Origin: Lumnitzera littorea
Lineage: Eukaryota > Streptophyta > Magnoliopsida > Myrtales > Combretaceae
NCBI GenBank assembly: GCA_024138015.1
Contig: JAMXBB010000002.1
Location: 15,669,931 to 15,733,930 of the forward strand
Direction: 5' to 3'
DNA: 64,000 bases
Notes under the pieces: generated by a model
What the model saw: the letters and a program-made list of their open reading frames with translations, nothing else
What the model was told of the DNA's origin: nothing
Databases searched by the model: none
Shown here: one piece after another, positions 46,692 to 59,723 of the stretch
Numbering within the stretch: position 1 is the first letter of the stretch
Layout: each line of letters begins with the position of its first letter
Translations under genes and position numbers: made by a program

Positions 46692-48654
46692 TTTGTAGCG
46701 TATTTTTCCCGACTGCAGAATTTCGTGTATGATGTACTTACACTGAGCCTATCTATAGTGTATGTGGTTTCGGAGCATCGACAATTTTATTACGACTCTT
46801 CCAATTACCACGTAGCATATGGAATATGTGATTACGGTTAATTTCAGAACACTTGTCATTTCTCGCTAAAAGATTACTGAAATAATTACATCTCATTCGA
46901 TGGTTGGCGGAATTAAACAACATAGATGAAAAACATTTTAATAAGTATAAACAAAACGGATTAAACTACCCTATAGACGAGAATTTTTTTAAGTTTTAGC
47001 TGGTTAAAACTGACCTTGATAAGAAGAACCTGATTTCATCAAATTCCAAATAAAATGTGTTTAACCTCGTAAATTTTTGTATATCAGACCCAACACGAAA
47101 AAAGATTCATTAGCATGGTAGGTTTTTTTATTTTTTCCTTAAAGATATTATTGATATTTTACACAAAAGAAAATTGTTGATATAAACTTGTTGTTTATTA
47201 AAATTTTATTAATTATTATATACCACTAATCAATTCATTGGAAATATTAGTAGTATAGGAGCCTTTTACTCTCAACTCATCACTTGCATCTTGTGTACAT
47301 CACATTCTTGCAATCCTTCTTCGTTGGATTTCCCTACAAAATCTACGGTGTATATTTGCAAACTAAACGTTGATAGTTTACTTATTAAAAAATATAAATT
47401 TCAAAACATAAATCATGAAGGGGTTTGTAAAATACTTTAAGAAAGTCTGTTAAGAAACATCTGCAAATCATTCAACGATTCTTTTTATTTCTAATTACTT
47501 TTACGGGGCAATTTGTAATATTATGAGCCTTACTTTATACATAATGAATAAACAAATTTTCTTGTACATATGATAATCAACCATGACTCTTTCGTGTAGA
47601 CATATATTTTAGAAATCTCCTTTCTATGTTATGGGACATTCGATGATTATTTTTCGGGATATAGTGTGTTTCACTTTATTCACTTTTAATAAATAAAATA
47701 TCTCGTAATATATATTATAGTTGCAAAAAGAAGGGAATTCATTTCATGTATATGGGTTTAATAAAGGGATAGCTCGCTCTTGACATGATAATGCTACATC
47801 CATCCCTAGGTGATATGAGTATTTTAACGCTTGTGTATAATGAAGTCCAACGGGAATTTAATAGAAAGATTTAAATTGCGAATGGTTGATTGTTTAACAA
47901 TATCAAGAAGATGATCAAAATCGTGCAACATTTTCACGATATGAAGATGATAGAGGATAACTATGATGTCAGCGTCACTTCACTCGCATAAATTATTTTC
48001 GCATATATTGTTGCCCCTTCACTTAATTAAATTGCTTTCTTCGTATTTTTCACTAAACACTTTGGGCAAAACATTACGTAAAATGCTATAAGTGAGTAGT
48101 TAATGGATAATTTTTAAAAAATTACTGTACATATTTTCACGTACTTAAGGTATCAATCCACCTGCACAAAGAATTGGTACTATTGCAGCCTTTCAGCTGA
48201 TCTGAAGGCTTCGCAAAGGAGTAAGGGTAGGACGTGAAATCTTGTCCTTCGCTGGTTGGTGGTTATGCTTTAACAAGTACGAGGTGAAATATAGAAAATT
48301 ATATATTGGAAGACTAAAAAGGAAACATATGACTGTCAAGATACTCGTACTTTAATTTATTTATTTATCTCCAAACCATAAAAGGAAGAAAGGGAAAAAA
48401 AGAAAATTCAAATCAAATCGCAATCCTTCTTTTTGTTTGTGGTCCCATGCCATTTTTGCACTACTTATACATCTGGCATGCATAAGTTGGAACTCAACGT
48501 TTGTAGACCTTTCCTCATGAAGGAGATCCTCAATCATCGCAAGTGGAAACATTATTCTAATCTTATATGATAAAAGAAAGCGCTAGAAGTTTTCCTTATT
48601 TTATTTTTTTATAATTTTTACACTCCTCGTGAGCATATTGCTCCTTTTCTTTCA
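46692..48654. other. MYB 3' flank and intergenic DNA
   Basis: The first few hundred bases must hold the MYB 3' UTR; no single strong polyadenylation signal stands out in the AT-rich text. A minus-strand open frame at 48361-48552 (64 codons, no domain recognised) is not supported as a gene. Nothing else recognised. Confidence 0.5.
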
Positions 48655-48797
48655 GAAGATCTATCATTATGACTCATCTCCAAAGAATATTAATTATGTC
48701 TAACAATTTGTCTTGTACACATTGTCCACTATTGCGGCAAAGCTACGGGAAGAATGATATTGAAACAAAGAATTATGGGCACCATTCTCAAGAGAGA
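48655..48797 (+). pseudogene. MYB pseudogene, intron 2 end and start of exon 3
   Basis: Aligns with 46173-46325 of the intact gene. It begins in intron 2 (agaagatctatcattatga) and runs through the exon 3 start to the region coding NEIKNYWHSHL (here ..acaaagaattatgggcacc). The splice acceptor CAG is changed to CAC, the Trp codon after it is lost, and small deletions destroy the frame. The copy is on the same strand and 2 kb downstream of the gene, so it derives from a local duplication. Exons 1 and 2 of this copy were not found. Alignment stops near 48797; the rest of the exon reappears at 61015. Confidence 0.85.
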
Positions 48798-49550
48798 GTG
48801 GGTATAAAGTGCATAATATATGCTTATTAAATAATTAACAGTTTTTATGCTTTGAAGTTGTATAATATAGAATATCATCTTAAAACCTATATTCTATACA
48901 AAGTATAAAATTTATAAATTTTTCTATTGTATTTTTCTAATATTAAAGTTTTAGGGTAAAGTTTTCTGACAAGTTCTTCTTCTTTCGTAATCTATGGATT
49001 TTTCTATTATATTTTCATAAGGTAGGCTGCACCGCTCTATATCTTCCATGGACAGGCTGATGCTTTTGTGTAGACAACTTCAGTATCCATGATTCTTGAG
49101 GCATTTGTTAGTAGACCAATTAGCATTTTTATGATATATTATTGGGATAAAATGTAGCATGAAAATCCAGACAAACATAACAGAAATTTATTCGTAAATT
49201 ATCCTTCTCCCTTGGCAAGGATCAATTAAAGTTAGCTTGCTCTAACACCCACCATGATGAGATGAGGAGATAACATAGTAGGCCTATCCAACTCGCAATC
49301 ATTTGTTTGATTTTGACATTATTATTGTTAAATCAAGCAAGAATTCACCATGCATTTTAACTATTAAACATTAAAGAAAGAAAACTGGGAGGAGAAAGAA
49401 ACATAAATTTGAATAAAAAATTAAAATGTTAATTAACCTATGTAAATTATATCAATCACTCTTGTTCGTGCATGAAAAGAGAAAGAGTAGGAAAAATCAA
49501 TTAATAGATTTTTGTTCTTTGTTTTCAACACTATTGATGATATATAAACA
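48798..49550. other. Intergenic DNA left of the LINE
   Basis: No gene recognised. With 59724-61014 it forms the roughly 2 kb of non-LINE DNA that separates the halves of the MYB pseudogene. Its origin is not recognised. Confidence 0.45.
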
Positions 49551-49568
49551 TCTTTAGCATTATTGTTG
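49551..49568. repeat. Target-site duplication of the LINE, low side
   Basis: TCTTTAGCATTATTGTTG, repeated with one change (C to T) at 59706-59723 on the far side of the LINE. An 18-bp duplication is typical of target-primed reverse transcription. Confidence 0.85.
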
Positions 49569-50027
49569 TTTTTTTTTTCCTCAATAGAATAAGGATTTAT
49601 ATTTCATCAAACAAAGTTTTACAAAGTATAAAACATTAAAACACCTATAAATACAGAAGACTGTCCTTTTAGCCTATCAAACTTGAACCTTAAAGTTCAA
49701 GTTGCTTCATCAGAAACTCTAACATTCTTAGCCTTCATCAGCCTTTAACTGACCATCAAATTATCTGACAAAAGAGGCAAAAAAATGAAGGGGAATCATA
49801 CATACAAGAAAAATTTCTAAATGCTGCCAAGCCCTTCCTATAATCTGTTGGCTATTATGTTAATCTCTCAAGGTATGTGCCTAATCCTCTACTGACATAA
49901 GTGCGATATTTTATCCTTACATAGATCAACAATATGTATATTTGATTTGTATACATGTGTTTGAAGTTAAATAATCTACTGTTATTTTTTAGTCCGATTC
50001 AATCTCTACATTTAGATAGTTTTATTG

Positions 50028-50032
50028 CATAT
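50028..50032. repeat. Target-site duplication CATAT, low side
   Basis: CATAT directly precedes the TGCTACGCC end of the solo LTR, with an exact copy at 53625-53629. Confidence 0.8.
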
Positions 50033-53000
50033 TGCTACGCCTCAAATATGAGAAGTCGTAACAATTCTACTATGTAAGCTAACTTAAAATAAAAGTTGAC
50101 GTTACATCTATTATTATAGATATAGTTTACATAAGGTGTATACGATTTAACTAGCTTGAAACATTCGATTTGACACCTATCAATAATCAAACCTGTAGTA
50201 TAGTTTTCAAAATACCTATTCAAAATAACCTATTGTTCGATAATACAACAATACTTATATAAGCAATTCTACACGTAGAGTTATAATTTATATTAAGAGT
50301 TTATAAAAATCACAAGTCTTGCAATCTATTAACAATAAGATAGGAAACTAATGAGTACCTTAAGGATTCCTACTTAGTTTCCTCAAAAGAAAAGAAAAGA
50401 AAAGTAAAAAAGCCCAAATTCAGTAGATTCTTCTTTCCTCGCTTTCTTAGTTAACTATGCACTAACTTGAGGGTGGTAATATTTATACATCTTAAACTTT
50501 TCACTCATTATCTACAAAAAAATCCATAAGGATGTGAGCACAACTAACTTAGCAAGTAGAATGGAGATAGAAGAATATCAGATTATTACAAACAAGGTTA
50601 TTAATTATAATAAAATGCAATATAATCAATCACTTGAAACATCACATAATATTATTAGGTCCATTACAAGGTTAGAGAAATTACATCCGCTATAACCTAC
50701 ATTAAGGAGTTTATTGTGACTCAAATAAGATTAAACTTAAGTTTGTGCAATAGAGAATACCCTTCTCCGGTGACCACCTTCAAACCATAGACCTCACCTT
50801 TACCGTGGCCTTCTCACTTATCACTTAATTCAACTAAGGATAAGGAAATGATCATTTTAACTATTCTCATCGAAGAGAGTCGGTTTTTGGTTTAACACTC
50901 ATAATCATTCTCTTAATTTTTGTTATGCATGTTTAGTTATGTTAGCAGTCAGATCATTATTAATTTCATTTAAGGGTGGTTAAATAAGTTTACATAAGTA
51001 AAACTATGAAATCATGCAAAATAACAAGCTAAGAAGTTCAACTTCTATCATAATTAGAATACTAATTACACACATAGCATGTGCACAAACAAGTAATTTA
51101 TAACAATGATCAAAAGCACTCTTAAACCTTTAGATGCTCTAATATAGTATATTAAAAAGCAGTAAAACTACGATCATAACTTACCTATATTGTTGCTTAC
51201 TACAGTAAGCCTGTACTATCAATGTTTTGCTCATTGGAAGATCATATATAAATACTAAAACCCAAATTTAGTTTTCATAAGAGTTAGTTATGAAAATGTT
51301 AGAGTTTTATCTACCTTTTATATTATTATGAAATTATATACATAAATATATATGTATTTAAAGTATATTATTATTCTTATATGGGAGGAAATAGTTTTAT
51401 TTAGATGTATATTTATTATAGATTTATTCTATAAGTTATATTAAGTTAGTAAGCATTAATAACATTTGTAGTTATATTATTACTTATAATATATTATTTT
51501 GATTGAATTGAAATGTATTTTTAATCATTCAAATTATATTTCAATTATAATAGGGTTATCGTAGTATGTAAATTTTCATAATATTATAGAAATACTGGTT
51601 ATAATACCTATAATTATCCAATTTTAGTAAAAGTGATATCATTGGGTTCAGACAAACTTGTCGATATACATTACGAATTCTATTTTGAGAGATGACTTCT
51701 AAAGGGTATTTTTATTTTCTATTATACCTATATACCCCTATAACAATCATTATTATATTATGTTCATATTATATAAATAAATTATATTTTATATATTTTC
51801 CTAAAATAGCTTAGTAACATATATAATATCTTATCCTAACACACGTATATCGTAGCCTAAGTTAGCAGTTATCATAAAATATGATGGAGACTTATCCTAA
51901 TCAGATATGATTAGTAGGAATATGTAGAAGATTTATTCAAATATTTATTATTATTTAGCTAAATTTTGCTAAAAATGTACCTCGGTTGGTAAATTAAGCT
52001 ATTTTACTACTAAAAATCATAATAAATAGCTTAGGTCACCAAATAATTCCACGAAAATTTCTATAGACTCATAAAAATATAAAGAATTCATTCAGTAAGT
52101 GGTTTCATATTATCGAGTATATCACCTATATACAAATAATTATTTTTTACTCAAAATTTACTTTTGATTAAACAAATATTATCATTTTTATATAAAATTA
52201 TTTCTAACATGTCCCAACATTATTACAAATCTTCGAAAGTCAATGGATATCAATTTCATCAATTATTTTCATATAATCAATTTTATTTTAGAAATTACTC
52301 TATTTTAGCCATTTTTAGGTCAAAAATACAATAAATACTAAACACACGTTAAATCAAAATCGAGCTACATAGCAATTAACTAGATATAACATGTATTTTG
52401 TGAAAAAAATTTCAACTCAAAACAACATCATTTAATATATTTATTTTAGATTTGAAAATTTGGATGAATAGTAAATTTGTTAAGCAAATATATAAAATAT
52501 TCATAATTTTCCAAAAATAAAATTACATCATGAAATTATATCTAAAATAATCTAAAAATAATTTTTTTTTCATAATTTTTTAAATTAGTTTAGTATTTTT
52601 AGAAATTAAGAGAAAAACAGGGCAAAAATTAGACTTGCTTGTTTATTGAAGCTTCAACCAATGTTGGCTAGTGAAAGTGTGTCGGATAGGCGACGTATAT
52701 GGTAGATTAGTGGTGGTCGGTGAGTTTCAATAACAAGTCATTGGTTAGTTTAGGAACCATGCTAGCTTAGTATGTTACTTTGTTTTTTGTAAATTTTTCT
52801 TATTTTCCTAAAATTTCTTATGAATTTTTCTTTGAGTGCTCTAGCTTTTAAAATGTCTAAAATGACATACTAAATCCTTTATATACTATTTTGGGTCAGC
52901 TAGATATTTTTCTTCAATTTTAATAAATTTTTCTTACTTTTTCTCACATTTATCCAAGTAAGAGGAGGCTTATTTTTAATCCTCAAGCTTTTGAATCAGC

Positions 53001-53624
53001 TTTCCCTGATCTCAAGTGCTACCGTGGTGAATTTCCAACAATTTCTAGGACTTTGTTTGCAATTTGGATAAGTTCTAGTTGATTTTTAGGTTATTTATTA
53101 ATATTTTTTGCATATTATATAATATTTGGTAATTTTGCTAATATATGTGTATATATCCTATGTATTTAATAGATGTAATGTATAATTATACTCATATAAT
53201 TATGTTTTCATCATGGCTTTTATTTTTATGAATTTATCGCTTATTTAATATAATTTTAAGTTTTTAGTTAATTTACAAATACAATTATTAAATATATTTG
53301 GTATATCAATAAAAATACATATATATTCATATAGTATATTATGCTATATTATTTCCTTTTATACTTTAATTAACTTATCTCTAAGACCTTATCATATTTC
53401 GAGCTCAATTTTAGAGGTTTCAATGAGTTTTTTATTATATTATATAACTATACTTCTAAGGTTGAAATTGGGGTTTTATATCATTATTTTTACAATTTAA
53501 TTTTATTAAATCACTTCAACTAACTTTTCTAACTTAGTTATAAAGTTTGGGCTTGATTAGGTAAGTTCTTTCCAAAAGCTCTAAATTAGGGTATGATTAC
53601 CATAATTACGATTTTAGGGGTACA
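50033..53624 (-). mobile_element. Large solo LTR (3592 bp) inside the LINE
   Basis: On the minus strand it starts TGTACCCCTAAAATCG and ends TTTGAGGCGTAGCA, with TG...CA ends. It is flanked by exact CATAT repeats (50028-50032, 53625-53629). Removal rejoins the LINE RNase H text (WGLHYC before, then the RNase H tail after). The start (tacccctaaaatcg...) and end (gttacgacttctc...gcgtagca) resemble Tekay/Del-type LTRs; the length is large but within the range of that group. No coding sequence, primer site or second LTR was found, so it is a recombination product. It is the youngest identifiable layer in this part of the window. Confidence 0.8.
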
Positions 53625-53629
53625 CATAT
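53625..53629. repeat. Target-site duplication CATAT, high side
   Basis: Exact copy of 50028-50032. Confidence 0.8.
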
Positions 53630-56600
53630 ACAATAATGCAATCCCCAATAGATTGCCCATAATTCAGTTGCCATTATGTCAAGACTTCTAAATTTGTGTG
53701 AAAACCCTAGTATCCAGTTTCCTTTATGTTTGCACAATACTCCTCGTGGTGCTGCTTGATTTAAGTATAATTTATTATGACATCTAAAATTAACTTCACT
53801 GAATTTGATCTTGGAAGTAAACATGTAGTGTTTTCACTTTTCATACTAAATATCTTGTGCTCTCGTTTAAGAGAAGCTCAATATTCATGCCCTAACCTTT
53901 TAATGGTAACATTTAGGTCTTCTATGATTGATTATGGCTGAAATAGGGCTCTATTTCTGCTAAACCACAAATACCATAACATAATACCAAACATGTAACT
54001 TTTTAGGTGTCTTAACTTTATAGTCTTTCTTCTAGATACATGTGTGTTAAATTTGACCCATTTGTAGAAATCTCTACTTATTTCTGGATCATAAATGTGT
54101 TTCCCTTGCGAATATTCAACAATATGCGATATACTACTACATTGATTGAAAGTATGCATTGCACTTTCCTAATTATCACCACATCTTGGGCAATTTGGAT
54201 TCTCATGAACATGCATTTCTTTTAAGTTATGTGCTGTAGGTAAGGCATTATTCAATAATCTCTAAATAAACAATTTCACCTTAAGAGGTAAGATAGATTA
54301 CCAAAGCAAATTCCAACTCCCTTTATATGATACTCTTAGAAAAAAGATGTAAGTAGATGTCCTTAAATTTAGGTTCTTCCTTCTTGTTACTCATAAAATA
54401 TCTCACATCTTCCTTATCTTGTAAAATAACTAAACTTAATCGCCCTAGTAACAATTCTGTTATTGGAAATATTGTCTTTTGCTCATTCTAAGTATAGGGA
54501 CTAATCTAATAGCTAGCTATTATAAGATTCAAAGCTTAACTATGAATTCGGCCAAAAATAATCTATCTAATTGTAAAATCCCTTATCCCACCAAAACTTA
54601 GTTGTCTTCCCATTCCCTATAGATGTGAAATCATTTTCACTACACCATTTTTGGCTATGATGAAGCTCCTTTACAGAATACAATGTACTATTAAGCTTTG
54701 AAACACCCCATGTTGTCTTTAACTTTCTATGCTTTGGTCTTATTAGGCTTGCCTATGTAATATTTCTTACTTTACATTCCTAAAGTCTTTTTCTTGCATA
54801 AGCCAAGTTTCTTTTCTGAAGATCTACAAGCCCTAACCTACTTTGTTCTTTTGGTTTAGTAATTTTTTCCCTAGCTAACCATTGTATTCTATTTTTATCC
54901 TTAACTCCATTCCAAAAGAAGCCTAATTACTTAAGTTAATTTATGTAATGCCTTCTTCGGTAGCTTAGAGACTTGCATACTTAGTAAGTAGGAAGTGACT
55001 CCAACACAGATATTACTCTCCTACACATATTTATCGTAACTTCCACCCTGATAACTTCTTTTTGGCTTTCTCTACTAATAGATTCAATTGCTCAATGGTA
55101 CATTTACCTCTTTAATGTAACGGAAAGTCCAAATATTTACCAAATGAAATTGTTTTATTTATTTGTAGAATGTTTTCAATTTCCTCCTTTACTCCACTCC
55201 TTGTATTTCTTGAGAAGTAGATAGATGATTGTTACATATTTATCCTTATCTTTGATAGCTAAGCAAAACCATTTAACACCCTTTTAATAACAATAGCATT
55301 TTCTTTATCTACTTTTGCAAGTAGTACCACATCATCAGCAAACAAAAAATGTGAAATTTTTAAATTACTTCCCCTTATATTAAGCTTTCTACTCTCTTGC
55401 ATAAACTTCTTTTTCTATCATTTTGCTTAGAAATTCCATGCATAAAATAAAAAGACAAGGGAAAATATGATCCCCTTATCTTATACCCTTAAAAGGTATA
55501 AGTTGCTCCGAAGAGTATCCATTTATGAGGACTTCAATTGTAATTCTAGTGATACAAGACAATATCAACCTTATCTACTTATGAAGGAAATCTAAAACTT
55601 GTAAAACCCAATAAATAAAATCCCATTCAATACTATCGAAAGCCTTATCTAAATTTATCTTTAAGATCATCCAGCTTTGCGTTTCTTATTAAAATATTGT
55701 AGTATTTCATTTACTAAGATGATGTTGTCAGTGGGTTTCCTTCCCTTTAAAAAACTTTCTTAAGCTGTATGAATAAGACTTTCTAAATAAGGCCTTATCT
55801 AGTTAGCTAACAAGTTAATTAATAGTTTATATAAAGTATTGCAAAGGCTAATCAGCTTAAAGGATTGTATTATACTAGCTCCAAGCTGCTTAGGCAAGAG
55901 ATAAATCATTATCTAATTTATCTCTTTTAGGATAGCTTCTTCATTAAAACATTTAATAATAAAACTACTAATCTCAGCCTCCATGAAGCTCTAACACTTT
56001 TTATAGAAAAAAACATGGATGCGATCTTTTCTACGAACTTTCCATGAATGTAGTAGTTGAAATGTCTTGTACACTTCTTCATGACTAACTTCCTTAAATA
56101 ATTGTGATTTCTGATCTTTAGATAACCCATTCTTTAACTCCTCTGTTATAGGATTTTTATAGGAACATGTTAATCATCTAGTAGTGTACAGCTTCCTATA
56201 ATAATTATTAACTAAATTACATATCTAAACATGACAATACTCCCATTCTCCCCTATTATTCTACAATCCTAAGATCTTATTTTTTGCTCTCATTGTACAC
56301 TATTGCATGGTAATAGGCTATATTCTTTTCTCCTTCTTTTATCCATTTAGTTCTTGATTTCATTTTCTAAAGCCACTTCTCCCTATCTAGTATTTTGCTT
56401 AATTCGTCTTTGAGCTTTCTCTTTAAAACAATTAAGAACTGATTTGGATTCATGGCTAAGGCTCTTTCTATTCCAATTAATCTTCTCTCTAACCTTTTTA
56501 TTTTTAAATGAATAATACCAAACTGCTTCTTATCACATTCCCTCAAGTTTATGGGCAAACTTGCTATAATTCTTAAAATATCTTCATTTGAGGCTAACCA

Positions 56601-57811
56601 TACTTGTTTAATGAATGATTCGTAAGTCTTGTCCATAAACCAAATTGGCTAAAACCTCAATGGTTTGCTATGGTTTATAATTTGTATTTTTAGATGAGTT
56701 TTAAAAGCAAAGCGTTATGATCACTTGGCCATCTCATCAAGTGATAAATATTTTATTCAAGATATAAATCTCTCAAAGCTTTATTGTATTACCTCCTATC
56801 TAATCTTCTTTGTACTAGTGTAGTTATTCTCTACTCATTTGACCAAATATAAGTAGGACCTAAATACCCCATATCTATAAGCCCACAATTATTCATGCAA
56901 GATGCATATCTATAAGCTCGGTTTCGAGGAAAAGCTCCCTTTCCCCGATGTTCATTACATTTAATAACATCATTGAAATCACCCATCATACACCAAGGGG
57001 CATTTCCAATATGTTGCACATGCAATATTAAACCTTCCTAAAGTTTTAACTTGTCATTTAAATTATTTGATGCATAGATTGCCGTAGAAAATCAAATGAT
57101 GTTAGAGTTTTTGACCTTGACTTTGACATGAATCTCTTAAGCTATTTTCTTTAAAACATGAATATCCAGCACTTTAGTATTCCACAACAACAGCATTCCA
57201 TTGTTGTATCCTTTAGCTTCCACGCATGCATGGTCATCTAATTGTGATATATATTGAAATAAATATGCTACTGATTTTGACATTTTCATCTCTAGTAAAG
57301 CCAACCATGTCAAGTGTATGCTTAGTGAAAGCATTCAAAACGGTTATCCTGTTTGTTCTGTATATTAAGTCCTCTTACATTCCATACTAAGATGCCTATC
57401 GACCTTATCATTGTAGGATAACTCGAGATTCCATCCCTTGTGATTGTTGGGCTATAACAAATAATTTCATTTGTTTGCCATGAGAGCTTATATTTCTAAG
57501 GAGAAATTACTTAGGGTTTCTTTAGTGTTCGCTAAAGCTAGTGTTTCTTCTACATTCATAAATAACAAAGGAACTATTTAATTTTTCTTTGAAATATATA
57601 TTGTTGGTAGAGTACATTCTAGGATCATTAGATTTGTTGTCCTGAAGACCTTGCTTAATTGTTGTTCATTACCATTCGTAGTGTCCTTTCCCATTTTTTC
57701 ATTTGTTTGAGCGGATGGAATTCATTCAATGGAGTTGCTACAACTATGTTCACTATGTACTCTTTACGAGTTCTTATTGCTTGGCCTAACCTCGTTAGTG
57801 TTATTGACTAG

Positions 57812-59643
57812 TCAATTTCTGTTATTGTCAATCTTATCATGGGCACTTGGTGGTGAGGTAACAACTCCCCTTGAAGAATCTTCATGTCCTCCATGTGAAT
57901 TAGGACTTTCTCCACATGATAGTTGAAGGTTAGATGCATAAGCATAGAGCTTTTGTCTATTTAAGGCAATTTTGAATCTTGATGGAAGAGTTTGATAGTA
58001 AAGTTTATGATCATCTTCCTCTCGATTCTTGTTTGCTTTTCTTGCTAAATTTTTTACAATAGTAAGTGTTCTCCTATGTAGATTGTTTATTGGTTGAGTT
58101 TGAACTCTTGATTTAAAGGTTAGTTCTTCGCTTAAGTTCTTTAAAATTTTATTATTCACATTTATTTCCTTAGTCTTATTGGCATTTTGCATGTTTGATT
58201 TTAATCATGATTGATCTTTACTTCTTGTTTTAGAAGCACCTGTTGGTGATCATCCTCTTTGACTTTTCTTTTCCATCATTGTGATGGTGTATATTGGCAT
58301 ACCATTTGTCCTTTCTAAACTTCTAAGTTTGCATTATTTGTTTTGACAGCTTCAAGTGATAATTAGCTTGCATGGGTTGTGTACTTACACCATAATTTGC
58401 TTTATTTTTGTTTTTTTTTTTTTTTCTCCTCTAAACTACTGTCCATTCACCATAGCCTTCTATTTATTAAGATGAATTTTCTTGTCCAATTTAAGTATTT
58501 GCAATGATATCCATCTCACATTCTTTTGCCACTTGACTAGTATTCTTGACTTCTTTTTGTCCATTTAGGATTTCTTCTGAATTTTCCATATTTTCCTTTT
58601 ACACTTCTGAAGTCTCTAGATTATTATGTACTTGCTATTGAGGTTCACTTCCTGCATTTGATTTTCTTGGACAAAATTGTTGTACATGCCTAATGTGATC
58701 ACATTGCATACACCAATTCTTAATACCTTCATATTGAACCTAATAAGGAATCCCTTCTATCATAATCGAATGCACTAAAGGCTCATTAAATATAATTTGA
58801 ATATAGAATCATGCAAATTGCCCCCTTTTAGCGTTTACTGTTTATGTATCTAAATAGAGTACCGATCTAATTGTTCACCAATTAACCTTAAGATTTTGAC
58901 ATCATAATATTCTATAGGAAGCTTAAGTATTCTAACCCCAATAGTTACAGAATTGTACGTAGCTAAAAGCCTTAAAATTTAGCTCCTATTGCCTAATTGT
59001 TAAAAAACTACCATTAATGAACCATAGACCATCCCTAATAACTTTAATAAGATCCATTTTAGATTCAAAGGTAACAGTATAATATCTTTCCCCCGTAACA
59101 ATCATTGTAAAATGAGAGGTAATCTCTAGAGATATTGTAACTTACTTAATAGCAATTTATACCCTCAGGATTGACCATATAACTTAATTATAAGAGACTT
59201 CTTCCATGGGGTATAGAGCTTTTTCTTAATTCCTAATGCAAAGTGATAAAGTACATACTCGGTTTTTCTTTTATTTGTTCATTCTTCTTCATATGATCAT
59301 ATATGCTTTGGAAAGTAAGCTCATGAGATACATTATTGTCCTCATCTTCTTCAATGCCTTCTTGTAAGCTAAAATTTACAGTACATGCATTCGGAATGTT
59401 ATGAATGACTTTTTCCTTATATGATTGTCTGCAAGGTGGTCCATTAGCGTTAGTTTTAGACACACCATTTCCATTATCATCCAGAGCTAGAGCAACATTC
59501 TGCATAAATTGCTCACCATTTGAAGGATGTTGAGATTTTGTAGAAGTGAAGTCCTGAGCATAGACTTCAACTTCTAAGTTTTCTATAGGCTTGAGATGCT
59601 TTTCCTTACTAAGGTGTAATGTATAGGGAGTTTCTAGTGACAT
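57812..59643 (-). pseudogene. LINE ORF1 remnant with zinc knuckle
   Basis: Begins MSLETPYTLHLSKEKHL at 59643 and stays open to 59233 (136 codons), an acidic, Asn-rich N-terminal region. Beyond that it is broken. The nucleic-acid-binding knuckle CMQCDHIRHVQQFC (C-X2-C-X4-H-X4-C) is encoded at 58671-58712. A further open block at 57812-58192 is probably the C-terminal part. ORF1 proteins of plant L1 elements bind the element RNA. The start lies only about 62 nt from the element 5' end. Confidence 0.8.
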
Positions 59644-59705
59644 GATTTTTCTTGATTAAGGGTTTTCTAGAGAGCACTTTCTCTTATGAAACTGTTTTTT
59701 AGGTT

Positions 59706-59723
59706 TCTTTAGTATTATTGTTG
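59706..59723. repeat. Target-site duplication of the LINE, high side
   Basis: TCTTTAGTATTATTGTTG, the partner of 49551-49568 with one mismatch. Confidence 0.85.

Larger units (their letters stand above)
49590..57411 (-). pseudogene. LINE ORF2 remnant: endonuclease, RT, RNase H
   Basis: The probable start is the ATG at 57411, giving MIRSIGILVWNVRGLNIQNK, the usual endonuclease opening. Endonuclease blocks follow: LALLEMKMSKS and GYNNGMLLLWN (57137-57334), then PWCMMGDFNDVIK and CGLIDMGYLGPTYIWSN (56831-57025). The RT carries the catalytic FADDVVLLAKV (core at 55325-55342). A zinc finger CPRCGDN...MHTFNQC lies at about 54140-54192. The RNase H block at 53606-53824 reads APRGVLCKHKGNWILGF and IMATELWAIYWGLHYC. 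It is cut there by a solo LTR and continues below 50028 with RIRHIP and INIIANRL (about 49850-49900). It is scattered with stops. Confidence 0.87.
49569..59705 (-). mobile_element. Full-length L1-type LINE with nested solo LTR
   Basis: On the minus strand the element runs from 59705 to a poly(A) tail (10 T on the + strand, 49569-49578). It is flanked by an 18-bp target duplication. Removing the nested LTR (50033-53624 plus its 5-bp duplication) leaves about 6540 bp, a normal length for a plant L1-type LINE. Parts in order: a short 5' leader (about 62 nt), ORF1 with a zinc knuckle, then ORF2 with apurinic-type endonuclease, reverse transcriptase, a CPRC zinc finger and an RNase H domain, and a short 3' UTR. 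Structure is complete but every domain carries stops or frameshifts, so it is immobile now. Confidence 0.9.

Noticed and set aside
48361..48552. Minus-strand 63-residue open frame as a gene
   Set aside because: No recognisable domain or flanking gene structure. In AT-rich plant DNA, frames of this length are common by chance.
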